Assembly: GCA_050173895.1 (NCBI GenBank)
Contig: JBFXKJ010000022.1
Span: 1 to 30,394 of the forward strand
Reading direction: 5' to 3'
Length of the DNA: 30,394 bases
DNA from: JBCFBK01 sp050173895
Lineage (GTDB): Bacteria > Bacteroidota > Bacteroidia > Bacteroidales > Prolixibacteraceae
Shown here: positions 1 to 8,414 of the stretch, piece by piece
Position numbering within the stretch: the stretch's first letter is position 1
Layout of the letters: each line of letters begins with the position of its first letter
Program-made: the position numbers and the translations under genes
The notes under the pieces: generated by a model
Told to the model about the DNA's origin: nothing
What the model saw: only the letters and a program-made list of their open reading frames with translations
Database searches by the model: none

Positions 1-110
1 AACCCGTTAAAGTCTTGTTTATCGACCAGAAACTGGTCGTCACAGCCCGTGAGAAGGGAAAATAACAACAATCCTCCCAAAACTTTTCTGTCTGTTATTA
101 TGAATTTCAT
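1..110 (-). CDS. SusD-like outer-membrane lipoprotein, N-terminal fragment (runs off the left edge)
   Basis: Thirty-six codons are visible from an ATG at 110-108 to the window edge, with no stop. The peptide starts MKFIITDRKV, continues with a hydrophobic stretch (GGLLLFSLL) and a lipobox ending LLTGC, and then DDQFLVDKQDF. This is a textbook SusD start: a type II signal peptide, then a short linker. The start lies 19 nt after the stop of the SusC-like receptor, the normal susC-susD arrangement. SusD proteins are surface lipoproteins that cap the SusC barrel and capture oligosaccharides. Only the signal and linker are visible, so the family call rests on position plus lipobox. Any other surface lipoprotein in this slot is the alternative. 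Confidence 0.8.
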   Translation of the reverse strand, partial: MKFIITDRKVLGGLLLFSLLTGCDDQFLVDKQDFNG

Positions 111-129
111 AGTTGTTCGGATTTTTTAA

Positions 130-3100
130 TTAAAATGAAAGGTTTACGCCCAAAGAGACCGATCTGAGGGTTGGGTAAGCACCATAATTGCTGAAGGTAT
201 CCATAAATTTTTCCGGATACGGATTATGGAAACTGAGCAGATTCATTCCGGTAAGGGTAAACCGGCAACCATCAACCTTAAGTTTGCTCAGAATGCTCTG
301 CGGCAGGCTGTATGCAAGCGTGATGGTCTTCAGATGCATCCGGAACGAGTCGATCTTCCAAAAATCAGATGTTACACTGTTAAAGGTGCTCTGGTACATA
401 TTCGGATATTTTGCTTCCAGGTTACCGGTTCCGGGTATTTCACTCCCTTCGTTGTCCAAAACAGGGAGTGAAAACATGTCGCGCCAGAAAACCGGTACAT
501 TTGTGTAATCTGCGCGTTTTTCATTGACATACTTGGCAGTCCCCGGTAATTCGGAGAATCCGCCCCATGAAGCGCTGATCAAAGCTGTCAGGCTAAGACC
601 TTTCCAGTCACCGCCCAGATTCAGTGAAAAGCCGTAAGGGTTACCGGACCTCTTTGAAAGCCGGATCATATCCTTATCATCGATTATGCCATCCGGCCCC
701 TGATAACTGCCGTCCGCATTTTGTTCACCTCTCACATCCCGGTAATAGAGCATACCAGGTTTCAGTTCCGAAACGTTCTTATTAAATACACTGGTAATAT
801 TATATTCAGCGACATAGGCATCAATGTCGGCCTGACTCCGGAACATACCCAGGTGATCATATCCCCATGATCCTACATCAACCGGTCCGTCGGGGTATTG
901 ATCATTGTAGGCAATCACTGCCGGCCAGTCTTTTTTGCGATAACGGGCATCGCTCCATCCTGTATTCAGCTTAACAAAATAACTGAAGTCACCGGATATT
1001 TTGTCTTTCCAGCCAAGCGATAATTCGATACCATACGAATCGATGGCATCAAAATTTTCGGCTGCCAGGTTGCCTCCGATAGTTACCGGCACCAGTGCAT
1101 CACGTTGCGTAAGCATATCGGTGTTGCGGTCAAAAAATCCGTCCAGGCTCATTGACAAACGGCTGTCCAGAAACTTGCTGTCGATACCGAGATTATACTT
1201 GGTGCTGTTATCCCAGGTTGCATTCCTGTTGGGAGCAGCCTCCATTTTCAATCCCCAGCCGACATTGGCTGAAGTACTGGTTCCAAACACCGCTCCTTTA
1301 TTGTTCTGATAGGTGTACCGCTGGCGCCATAACCAGGCTTTGGTATTGTCTTTGCCCAGCCAGCCGATGGATCCCCTGACCTTCAGAAAATCGATCCAGC
1401 TTACCTGATCAAAGAAATCCTCCTCAGAGATGACCCATCCGGCAGAAAATGAGGGGAAGTTCCCCCAGTAATTCTCCGGAGCAAATTTCGTCGATGCATC
1501 TGAACGGATCTGGAACTCAAACAAATATTTATTAGCGTAGGAGTAGTTAAAACGTCCAATGTATGACATTAGGCCTGACTCGAAGCGCTCCGTTTTTCCG
1601 TCGGGATCACCGGTTGCCGTATTCGATTGGCCGTTCGTAAATGACAGGACATCATCCTTGTAATACCTCACGGTCTCTGTTTCTGCTTCTGACTTTTCCC
1701 AAACATATAAGGCGCTGATGGCATGTTTTCCAAAAGCGCGTTCATAGATACCATAAAAGTTCAACTGGTAGTTGTCCGAACGAACGCCGTCACGCAACAG
1801 GCGGTTTCCGTTCTTAACCGTATATGCCTTTGCCGAACCGGAAATGTCGCCCTCATATAAATGGTTACCCGATCCTGAACGTTCGTTAAAATAATAACCA
1901 GTGTACCGGGAACCGTTCTGGTTGTATAAATTGGTTTGAATTCCTTTGGAATAAGCTAACTTAAATTTTAATCCTTTCAGCACTTTACTCCAGCCGAAAT
2001 CATACTCAACCATCGTATTTATGAGCATATTGGCCGGTTTATTATGCTTGGTGTCGCCGAGCCGTTCAATTTCAAAGAAGTTATAATAAATGATGTCATT
2101 GTCGGTTCTCTTGTTCAGCGGACCGTACCTCAGCACAGGCAGGCCGTCAACATATGGCGGAACATATCCGGGAGTGGTGAGCAACGAACTGTAATCGTTC
2201 TCATCGATCTCACCTCCGATTTTATTAAACGTTTGCCGTTTTTCGCCGTAATCACCTGATATCTGGAGGCTTACTTTCAGATTGGAAGCCACTTTAATGT
2301 CGGCACCGGCCCGGTAATTCCAGCGTTCATAATCCAGGGTGCTCAGATTACCATCCTGGGTAAAATAAGAGATCCCGGCAAAATAAGTTGCGTTATTGGA
2401 CCCGCCACTCAAATTGACATTGTGTTTCATACTGGAGCTCGATGTCCAGGCTTGCTCAAGCCAGTCATAATTCAGGCCCTTCATGGTTTCCAGTTCGTCG
2501 GCCTGAAAATAGTCCCGGGTGGGGTTTGAGGTTTTATTGGCTCCGCTGGGACCCATATAGCGGTTATAAATGATCCCGTAATCGTATGCGCTAAGCATGT
2601 CGGCCCGCGAAGTCTCATCATTGAAGGTGTACTGACTGCTGACCGATATTTTCGGGGCTCCTTCCTTTCCTCTTTTTGTTTTGACCAAAACAGCACCCTG
2701 TGATGACCGCGCACCATATATGGCAGCAGCAGCATCTTTCAAAACAGAAATACTTTCGATTTCGTTTGGATCGAGATTGTTGAACGCCTCTTCGGTCGAT
2801 ACAAAATCATCGATCACAAAAATAGGATCGGTATTTCCTCCGTCCTTGGAGAGCGAAAACGGACTCCGGATGGTCAGCGAAGCCGGAACACCCGGTCGTG
2901 TCTGACCTCCCGACACGCTCAGTCCCGCAACCGTTCCTTCCAGCGCAGCGCCAAGGTTCCCGAGAGGAAGATCTTTAATTTCCTGCGGGCTGACAGTAGA
3001 GATCGCACCGGTCACATTTCTCATCTTTTGGGTACCGTAGCCAACCACAATCACCTCATCGACTTCTTCAAAAGAAGACTGCATTTGCACGGAGATGGTG

Positions 3101-3696
3101 GTTCTCCCGTCAATCGCGATTTTCTGAGGTTTCATACCCACAAACGAAAAAGACAAAACGCCGTCGCTCCCGATATTTGTCAGGATATAATTACCGTTAA
3201 CATCGGTAATCGTTCCGTTTTGGGTACCGTCAATAACAACTGTCACGCCGGGCAGCGGTTCACCCGATTCGCTGGTAACTTTCCCGCTGACGGTGATCAG
3301 CCGCTGTTGGCTGACGGCAATTTTATCCGATTTGGACGTGGTCAAAAGGATCATTTTGTCATTCAATACCTGGTATGAAATTTCCTGACCCTCAAAAAGT
3401 GTCTTCAAAATTTCCTCAATGGTCCCGTTTTCAACATTGACACTGACCCGGCGATTCACGTCCACTTGTTCGTCCTGAAAAAAGAAACGATATTCGCTTA
3501 TTTCTTCTATTTCTTTCAGAACATCAATGATCTCCCGGTCATTCATTCCAAAGGAAAGCTTATTGGCCTGGGAATAGACCGATGCGGAAACCTGCATCAG
3601 CCCCACAAACAGGATCAAAATAGTTAGTTTCATCTTAAATACTAATTTTTGCAGCATCCCCCTTGGAGGAAAAGCTGCACTTCCACTTTTTTTCAT
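130..3696 (-). CDS. SusC-like TonB-dependent receptor with N-terminal STN signalling domain
   Basis: The protein has 1188 residues. A signal segment lies around residues 22-42 (hydrophobic KLTILILFVGLMQVSA, then YSQ). An STN (secretin/TonB N-terminal) domain follows at about 46-120, a carboxypeptidase-regulatory-like beta-sandwich at about 133-207 (GKVTSESGEPLPGVTV), and the plug at about 214-345 with the conserved VIVVGYGTQ start. The rest is the 22-strand-type barrel, ending in the aromatic strand VSLGVNLSF. Receptors of this kind import oligosaccharides with SusD. The STN extension signals binding through a FecR-type anti-sigma factor, and exactly such a FecR and ECF sigma gene lie just upstream. 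The ATG at 3696 precedes the signal by about 20 basic/polar residues, common in this subfamily. Ligand is unknown, presumably the glycan attacked by the neighbouring enzymes. Confidence 0.96.
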   Translation of the reverse strand: MKKSGSAAFPPRGMLQKLVFKMKLTILILFVGLMQVSASVYSQANKLSFGMNDREIIDVLKEIEEISEYRFFFQDEQVDVNRRVSVNVENGTIEEILKTLFEGQEISYQVLNDKMILLTTSKSDKIAVSQQRLITVSGKVTSESGEPLPGVTVVIDGTQNGTITDVNGNYILTNIGSDGVLSFSFVGMKPQKIAIDGRTTISVQMQSSFEEVDEVIVVGYGTQKMRNVTGAISTVSPQEIKDLPLGNLGAALEGTVAGLSVSGGQTRPGVPASLTIRSPFSLSKDGGNTDPIFVIDDFVSTEEAFNNLDPNEIESISVLKDAAAAIYGARSSQGAVLVKTKRGKEGAPKISVSSQYTFNDETSRADMLSAYDYGIIYNRYMGPSGANKTSNPTRDYFQADELETMKGLNYDWLEQAWTSSSSMKHNVNLSGGSNNATYFAGISYFTQDGNLSTLDYERWNYRAGADIKVASNLKVSLQISGDYGEKRQTFNKIGGEIDENDYSSLLTTPGYVPPYVDGLPVLRYGPLNKRTDNDIIYYNFFEIERLGDTKHNKPANMLINTMVEYDFGWSKVLKGLKFKLAYSKGIQTNLYNQNGSRYTGYYFNERSGSGNHLYEGDISGSAKAYTVKNGNRLLRDGVRSDNYQLNFYGIYERAFGKHAISALYVWEKSEAETETVRYYKDDVLSFTNGQSNTATGDPDGKTERFESGLMSYIGRFNYSYANKYLFEFQIRSDASTKFAPENYWGNFPSFSAGWVISEEDFFDQVSWIDFLKVRGSIGWLGKDNTKAWLWRQRYTYQNNKGAVFGTSTSANVGWGLKMEAAPNRNATWDNSTKYNLGIDSKFLDSRLSMSLDGFFDRNTDMLTQRDALVPVTIGGNLAAENFDAIDSYGIELSLGWKDKISGDFSYFVKLNTGWSDARYRKKDWPAVIAYNDQYPDGPVDVGSWGYDHLGMFRSQADIDAYVAEYNITSVFNKNVSELKPGMLYYRDVRGEQNADGSYQGPDGIIDDKDMIRLSKRSGNPYGFSLNLGGDWKGLSLTALISASWGGFSELPGTAKYVNEKRADYTNVPVFWRDMFSLPVLDNEGSEIPGTGNLEAKYPNMYQSTFNSVTSDFWKIDSFRMHLKTITLAYSLPQSILSKLKVDGCRFTLTGMNLLSFHNPYPEKFMDTFSNYGAYPTLRSVSLGVNLSF

Positions 3697-3725
3697 AAAT
3701 TCGTATGATTTTTAGTTATTAATGG

Positions 3726-3776
3726 TGTTACAGCACCTTTAAGTAAAAATTTCCAAGCCGGTAAAATGTTACAGCA
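3726..3776. repeat. Pair of 10-bp direct repeats in the fecR-susC gap
   Basis: TGTTACAGCA occurs at 3726-3735 and again at 3767-3776, 41 bp apart (about four helical turns). Read on the transcribed strand this is TGCTGTAACA twice, upstream of the STN-type susC start at 3696. The gap holds nothing else except a hairpin. The contained GTAAC resembles the AAC-bearing -35 elements of ECF sigma factors, so the pair could be recognition sites for the sigma factor encoded next door. That role is inference; only the repeat is seen. Confidence 0.5.
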
Positions 3777-3787
3777 TTTGCCGGCTT
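3755..3787 (-). terminator. Imperfect hairpin between fecR and the STN-type susC (possible attenuator)
   Basis: The arms AAGCCGG (3755-3761) and CCGGCTT (3781-3787) pair perfectly. The stem continues as AAAATG/CATTT with one bulge, leaving a short loop. On the minus strand it is followed by GGAAATTTTTA, so the T-run is not immediate. It could reduce read-through from fecR into susC, letting susC be driven mainly by its own promoter, or it could be a processing site. Weak evidence. Confidence 0.35.
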
Positions 3788-3818
3788 TTGTGTATTGGTT
3801 CTTAACCCTTGTCCCTTT

Positions 3819-4829
3819 TCATTTCTTATAAATTTTTGCGGTTTGTCCCGTAATCTCATAACGTATCGGCAGCGTATGCTGAAGGATATCCAAAATTTCA
3901 AGGATCGATTCGTTTTTGATTGTTCCGGAATAATGATACTGAAGAATGCTTTTGTCCTGAACTTCAATATTGACGCCATACCGGCGTTCCAGCAACCTGA
4001 TCAGATCGCCAAATGCCATTCTGATAAATTCAAGTTTATTGTCTTTCCACGAAGTATAAAGTTTTGGATTGACCGACCGGACCCGGATGGTTTCTTTATC
4101 TTTTGCATAGATCAGTTGTTCCCCGGGTTTTAGACTCACCGCCCTTTTCAGTTTGAGGGTTTCGGACGAAATGACCTGAACAGCTCCCTTTTCCAGGGTT
4201 GTTTCAATCTGATTATCGTCCCGATAGGCCTTCACGTTGAATTCCGTTCCCAAAACTTTCACATTATAATAAGCCGTCCGCACCAGGAAAGGGAGCTGAT
4301 CGTTTTTGAACACCTTAAACCAGGCCTCCCCGTCCAGCATAACACCCCTGCTTTTTCCATCTCCATCGAAGGTATATTGAATCTGAGAACCGGCATTGAG
4401 AAATACTTCGGTTTTATCCGGAAGGGTGATTTTCGAAACGGAGCCCAGAGGTGCAGAAGCTGTAATCACCGGTGAAACACCTTCTTTTGCATATTTCGAA
4501 ATACCTGTTCCGGTAAGGATACCCACCGCCAGGACAGCAGCAACCTGAAGCACCTGCCTCCACTTCAGTTCAAACCAAATTCGAAAGGAACCATCTGATT
4601 GTTTTTTTGAGTGAATCCGGTCCACAAATTTTACCCATTCCTGCTCTGTTTCGGCCATTTGTGTGGCATCCATCAGGGACGCCTGCCATAAGTCTTTCAC
4701 GGACGCATAATAACGTGCGTTCTCTTTCGACTTTTCAATCCAGGCAAGCAATTCCCGGGCCCCCTCCTGGTTCAGATCACCATCCAGATGAGCAATAATT
4801 TTGAGTTTTATTGATTTCTTCTCGTCCAT
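3819..4829 (-). CDS. FecR-family anti-sigma factor
   Basis: 336 residues from the ATG at 4829 (MDEKKSIKLK). An in-frame GTG 27 nt upstream is possible but less likely. The N-terminal part (about 1-90) is the cytoplasmic sigma-binding helical domain. A single membrane helix lies at about 92-111 (VLQVAAVLAVGILTGTGI). A periplasmic FecR domain follows at about 120-225 (APLGSVSKITLPDKTEVFLN, then WFKV and VLGTEFNV). The C-terminal segment, about 265-336 (MAFGDLIRLLERRYGVNIEV), is the DUF4974-type STN-like domain. FecR proteins hold the ECF sigma factor at the inner membrane and release it when the STN domain of the cognate SusC signals ligand binding. It sits 96 nt after the sigma gene (measured from this ATG) and before the STN-bearing susC, a complete trans-envelope signalling set. 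Confidence 0.95.
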   Translation of the reverse strand: MDEKKSIKLKIIAHLDGDLNQEGARELLAWIEKSKENARYYASVKDLWQASLMDATQMAETEQEWVKFVDRIHSKKQSDGSFRIWFELKWRQVLQVAAVLAVGILTGTGISKYAKEGVSPVITASAPLGSVSKITLPDKTEVFLNAGSQIQYTFDGDGKSRGVMLDGEAWFKVFKNDQLPFLVRTAYYNVKVLGTEFNVKAYRDDNQIETTLEKGAVQVISSETLKLKRAVSLKPGEQLIYAKDKETIRVRSVNPKLYTSWKDNKLEFIRMAFGDLIRLLERRYGVNIEVQDKSILQYHYSGTIKNESILEILDILQHTLPIRYEITGQTAKIYKK

Positions 4830-4925
4830 GTTGCAAACCTTGATGCTTGGACACACCAGCCACCATTTACCCTACCATTTTTTTCAAAAATTTTACACAA
4901 GAAATGTCGGTCAGCTTTTTCCTCT

Positions 4926-5522
4926 TCAAAACAGCAGCCAGCCGGTAAGGCAGACAAGACTCAGATAGTCGGAAAGTTCGAGCCGGAGGGTTCGCAGTGC
5001 CCGGGACATATATTTTTCAACCATTTTGGTCGAGATACCCATTTTTTCAGCGATTTCGCGGTTCTTCAGATCTTTTTCCCGGCTCAGAAGAAAAATCTCC
5101 CGGCATTTCTCAGGCATGGTGCCGATTACATCACCGATTTTCTCTTCCATCTCCAGTTCCAGAAGACTGTGAAACGGATTATTGAAATCGGCATATACTT
5201 TCCTTTCCTCCCGGTCAATCTGCATGGCAAATTTTCCGTGGGCGGACTTCCTCGTGCTGTTGTTGCGGGAATAGTTCAATGAACGGTTACGCACTGCCTG
5301 AAAGAGGTAAGCCTTGGGTGAAAGCTGAATGGCAAGTGTATCGGATCTCTCCCATAAAGCCAAAAATGTGTCCTGGACCACATCCCGGGCAGATTCCATC
5401 TCTCCTGTGAATTTATATGCAAATAAAACCAGTCTTCCATGATACTGAAAGAAGAGGCTTTTATAAGCTTCCAGATCCCGGTTTTTTAATCCGACTGCAA
5501 TTTGTTTACTGTCTCCAAACAT
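4926..5522 (-). CDS. ECF-type RNA polymerase sigma factor (FecI/RpoE-like)
   Basis: 198 residues. Region 2 covers about 20-90 with the typical core-binding signature (FTGEMESARDVVQDTFLALW) and KAYLFQAVRNRSLNY. Region 4 covers about 125-185 and includes LPEKC-type MPEKCREIFLLSREKDLKN followed by the helix-turn-helix NREIAEKMGISTKMVEKYMS. A short hydrophobic tail (LSLVCLTGWLLF) ends the protein, as in many Bacteroidota ECF sigmas. It should activate the STN-type susC/susD pair downstream once released by FecR. The ATG at 5522 lies about 30 nt downstream of the predicted transcription start, so this is the first gene of the signalling operon. The autoregulatory or LacI-type control suggested by its promoter is described separately. 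Confidence 0.96.
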   Translation of the reverse strand: MFGDSKQIAVGLKNRDLEAYKSLFFQYHGRLVLFAYKFTGEMESARDVVQDTFLALWERSDTLAIQLSPKAYLFQAVRNRSLNYSRNNSTRKSAHGKFAMQIDREERKVYADFNNPFHSLLELEMEEKIGDVIGTMPEKCREIFLLSREKDLKNREIAEKMGISTKMVEKYMSRALRTLRLELSDYLSLVCLTGWLLF

Positions 5523-5558
5523 GATCTGCCTTTAAATAATACCACAAGATTCAGATTT

Positions 5559-5589
5559 CAAATGTAATCGTTTACATAGACATTTGCAA
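5559..5589 (-). promoter_or_regulatory. Predicted Bacteroidota housekeeping promoter of the sigma/anti-sigma operon
   Basis: On the minus strand, TTG (5589-5587) is followed after 20 bp by TACATTTG (5566-5559). This is an exact match to the Bacteroidota -7 element TAnnTTTG, with a -33 TTG at normal spacing. Transcription would begin near 5551, giving a leader of about 30 nt before the ATG at 5522. The -7 box overlaps the palindrome at 5562-5577. Prediction by eye only. Confidence 0.65.
5562..5577. promoter_or_regulatory. LacI-type operator palindrome (site A)
   Basis: ATGTAATCGTTTACAT is a 16-bp palindrome with one mismatched pair and a central CG, the usual form of LacI/GalR-family operators. 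It overlaps the predicted -7 element of the sigma-factor promoter, a position suited to repression. Related sites occur at 5631, 25783 and 25861. Confidence 0.65.
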
Positions 5590-5630
5590 CTATTATACAA
5601 CAGTTTTAGACCAGATCAATGATATAAACA

Positions 5631-5646
5631 ATGTAATCGTTTTTTA
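5631..5646. promoter_or_regulatory. Possible second operator, one strong half-site (site B)
   Basis: ATGTAATCGTTTTTTA repeats the first 12 bases of site A exactly (ATGTAATCGTTT) but has a degenerate right arm. It lies 69 bp upstream of site A, a spacing that could allow looping or cooperative binding. Only the half-site is convincing. Confidence 0.4.
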
Positions 5647-5657
5647 AAAGCACTGAA

Positions 5658-5680
5658 GTAGAAAAACTGTACTTTTCTAC
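5658..5680 (-). terminator. Stem-loop after the symporter gene, possible weak terminator
   Basis: GTAGAAAA (5658-5665) and TTTTCTAC (5673-5680) form an 8-bp perfect stem with a 7-nt loop, 55 nt beyond the symporter stop codon. The stem is AT-rich and is not followed directly by a T-run on the minus strand, so termination is uncertain. It is the only hairpin I see between the enzyme operon and the sigma operon. Confidence 0.3.
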
Positions 5681-5734
5681 GCGAATCAAGCCTTGTTTGT
5701 TCTGTTCGATCCGGGATTTTGACCGCAAAAACAC

Positions 5735-7315
5735 TTAATGTCCGTTAAAGATCAGGTACAGGGCGATCATTACCACGATCAGGGCAATCCACATCCGGAG
5801 CACGCGCGGATTGGAACGCTGTTCCACCCTGAAACTGACCATGCCGGGTGCTTTTGCCGGATCAAATCGTGCTATCAGAAAAGCGATCAAGGCCAGGAGT
5901 ACAAAAATGAAAAAGGACAACAGAAGATAATGAGGCCAGAACGAATAAAGCTCTTTCGGGAAAACCCAAAGGTAACAGACGCCGGTCCCGATACTGATCA
6001 GGGTACCTGCCGACAAGGTGAAGTTCACAGCACGGGTTGTCATTCGTTTCCACAAAACGCCCAACAGGAAAACCACCGACATGGGTGGAGCGAGAAATCC
6101 AAGCACCGCCTGAAAAATATCGAAGAGGTTCAGCCCTTTGATCTGATCGATTGCCAGCGCAAGTATCACGGAAATGGCTGCTCCGGAAACCGTCACCAGA
6201 CGGCCGGTTTTGATGATCTGCCGCTGACTGGCATCAGGTTTGTATTTTTTCACGTAGATGTCCATGGTGAAGACGGTGCTCAGCGAATTCAGCGCCGAAT
6301 CGATCGTACTGACCAAAGCGGCGATCAGCACGGCCATAACCAAACCGGTCATTCCTGCGGGAAGCAGGCGGGTAACCATGGTCATATAAGCTTCGTCAGG
6401 ATCACTCAGGTTCGGAAAAAGAACGAAACAGGTGATTCCGGGAATAATGAACAAGGCGACATCCAGTATTTTCAGCCAGCCCGTAAAATTGGCGCCCATC
6501 TGCCCCTGTTCCAGGTTTTTCGCACCCAGCACGGATTGCACCATCGACTGGTCGGTACACCAGAACCAGACGCCCATGACCGGGTAACCCAGGACAATGG
6601 CCAGCCAGGGGTAATTCGGATCGCTGTTGGCAAGGAACAAGTTCCAGTAGCCTGGAGGGGTATTCTCATAAACGGCCAGGGGGCCTCCGGCTTTAGCAAG
6701 ACCAACGACTGTCAATACCAGTGAAACCACGATCAGCAGCCCCATCTGAAAGACATTGGTATAAGCGATGGCTTTCAGTCCGCCGGCTATGGTGAAGAAC
6801 GCAGCGATCATGACCAGGATCAGCACCGATGCCCACAAGGGCAGATCGAGAATTTGACCAACCAGGATCCCTCCCGCAAACAGGGTCAGCGCCAGCCAGG
6901 AGATCAGGATCGTGATCAGCGTGTACCAGGCCAGGATATTGCGTGTTGACCGGCCGAAACGTTTTCCCATAAATTCGGGGAGTGTCTGCACCTCAGCACC
7001 CAGGTAACGCGGCGCAAAGACCATCGCGAGCAAAAAGATAAAAACAAAGGCATACCAGCCGAAATTACCGGCCACCAGTCCGGTCGTATAGCCGATACTG
7101 GCAGAAGCGATGAGCATCGAAGGCCCCACATTCGTTCCCCACATGTTCAGGCCGATGCTGAACCAGCCCAGGGACCGTCCGGCGAGGAACAGGTTTTCGT
7201 TTTCTTCCCGTTTTTTCACGAAACTCACCCAGTATCCGATCGCGATCAGAATAAAAAGATAAACAAGGACGACCAGAAAGTCGACGGGCTTTAAAAAACT
7301 GTTGATGCTTTCCAT
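5735..7315 (-). CDS. Sodium:solute symporter (SSS/SLC5 family), sugar-type
   Basis: 526 residues with about 13-14 hydrophobic helices from residue 13 to the C-terminus. The family signature is clear: ENENLFLAGRSLGW after the first helix, then NMWGTNVGPSMLIASASIGY, LPEFMGKRFGRSTR, and the sugar-transporter-like ALVSTIDSALNSLSTVFTMD (about 335-355). Members bring sugars or related solutes into the cytoplasm with sodium ions. It ends the long enzyme operon, 30 nt after the Gfo/Idh oxidoreductase and close to the cytoplasmic GH31 and UroD-like genes, so it probably imports the substrate those enzymes process. The exact solute cannot be read from sequence. Confidence 0.93.
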   Translation of the reverse strand: MESINSFLKPVDFLVVLVYLFILIAIGYWVSFVKKREENENLFLAGRSLGWFSIGLNMWGTNVGPSMLIASASIGYTTGLVAGNFGWYAFVFIFLLAMVFAPRYLGAEVQTLPEFMGKRFGRSTRNILAWYTLITILISWLALTLFAGGILVGQILDLPLWASVLILVMIAAFFTIAGGLKAIAYTNVFQMGLLIVVSLVLTVVGLAKAGGPLAVYENTPPGYWNLFLANSDPNYPWLAIVLGYPVMGVWFWCTDQSMVQSVLGAKNLEQGQMGANFTGWLKILDVALFIIPGITCFVLFPNLSDPDEAYMTMVTRLLPAGMTGLVMAVLIAALVSTIDSALNSLSTVFTMDIYVKKYKPDASQRQIIKTGRLVTVSGAAISVILALAIDQIKGLNLFDIFQAVLGFLAPPMSVVFLLGVLWKRMTTRAVNFTLSAGTLISIGTGVCYLWVFPKELYSFWPHYLLLSFFIFVLLALIAFLIARFDPAKAPGMVSFRVEQRSNPRVLRMWIALIVVMIALYLIFNGH

Positions 7316-7345
7316 CGGTTTGGTTTATGGTGTTATTAATTGAGT

Positions 7346-8410
7346 TCAGGCGGGAAGGTCGGCAAGGAGGTCGCCGATCTTCACCGGCTGTCCGGTTTTC
7401 AGCGACTGCTGCATGGCTTTTAACACGGCAATGGTTCCGATCCCTTCCTGCAGATCGGGATAAGCGGTTTTTCCCGTCGTCAGGCAATCGGCAAAATATT
7501 CCAGGTAATTCTGGTATTCGCCGGCGTGATGGCTTTTCCCTTCAAAGCGGAAATAATGCTTTTGCCGGTCGTCAAAGGTGATCAGCCGTTCCTCTCCGGC
7601 TTTGTCCCTGATCGCATAGCGCAGGTCCATGTAGTCGGCCTGGCTGCAGCCTTCCGTGCCGCGCAAAATGCAGGTCATTTCGCTTTCGCGGACTGCCGGT
7701 TGAACAGGCCCGGAATAACTGCCGCTGACCCGGGCAATACGTCCGTCTGCCGTTTTAAAGATAAAATGCATGGTATCCTCTTGTTTGAGGCCGCCAGCTG
7801 CACCATTCGGACTGAGCATGCCATAGCCCATCACTTCGTCCAGTTCGGGCAGGTACCAGCGTACAAGATCCACCGGATGGCTCAGTCCGCCAAACAGCCA
7901 GCTGAAACTTTCCTCCAACGACCAGCCTTTTCCCAAAAACCACCGGTGATCGGCATTGTATTGCGCTTCGACCGTGACCAGACTCCCGATCCGGCCATTC
8001 TCAAAATCGGCACGCTGACGCATCATCGGTTCAAAGAACCTGGAACTCTGTCCCACGAAAATCTTGTTCCCGGTTTTTTGCTGCAGTTCGGTCAGTTCGC
8101 GGGCAGCCGACAGGTCATTCAGCAGCGGCTTGGTGCAGACCACATGTTTCCCATGCAGCAAGGCCATTTTAATATGTTCGGCATGCAGGTGGTCGGGTGT
8201 GTAAATACCGATCACATCGATATCCGGATCATCCAGCATTTGCCGGTAATCGGTCACATAATGATGAAAGCCGAATTCCTTTGCCCGTTGCCGGCACAAG
8301 TCTTCGTTTCGGTCACAGATGGTCCGTAATTCCCATTTGTCGCTCTTCAGCGCAGCCGACATCGTGCTGCGCCCTTCACCCAATCCCAGTATTCCAAGTT
8401 TATATATCAT
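7346..8410 (-). CDS. Gfo/Idh/MocA-family NAD(P)-dependent oxidoreductase
   Basis: 354 residues from the ATG at 8410 (MIYKLGILGLGEGR). An in-frame TTG at 8428 falls inside a tandem repeat and is rejected. The Rossmann motif GLGEGR spans 9-14. The family lysine lies in TKP (93-95), replacing the more common EKP. The second domain carries GGLSHPVDLVRW, with H178 and D181 in the usual substrate-binding motif. No signal peptide, so cytoplasmic. Members oxidise, reduce or otherwise redox-process sugars and sugar acids, and some carry out redox-assisted glycoside or epimer chemistry. Its place between a UroD-like protein and a symporter points to processing of an imported monosaccharide, perhaps a methylated or deoxy sugar. 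Substrate unknown. Confidence 0.92.
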   Translation of the reverse strand: MIYKLGILGLGEGRSTMSAALKSDKWELRTICDRNEDLCRQRAKEFGFHHYVTDYRQMLDDPDIDVIGIYTPDHLHAEHIKMALLHGKHVVCTKPLLNDLSAARELTELQQKTGNKIFVGQSSRFFEPMMRQRADFENGRIGSLVTVEAQYNADHRWFLGKGWSLEESFSWLFGGLSHPVDLVRWYLPELDEVMGYGMLSPNGAAGGLKQEDTMHFIFKTADGRIARVSGSYSGPVQPAVRESEMTCILRGTEGCSQADYMDLRYAIRDKAGEERLITFDDRQKHYFRFEGKSHHAGEYQNYLEYFADCLTTGKTAYPDLQEGIGTIAVLKAMQQSLKTGQPVKIGDLLADLPA

Positions 8411-8414
8411 TTTT

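Noticed and set aside
5738..6724. Plus-strand open frame of 328 codons opposite the symporter
   Set aside because: The translation is rich in His, Gln and Asp with no domain, which is typical of the antisense of a membrane protein gene. The minus-strand SSS protein is unmistakable.
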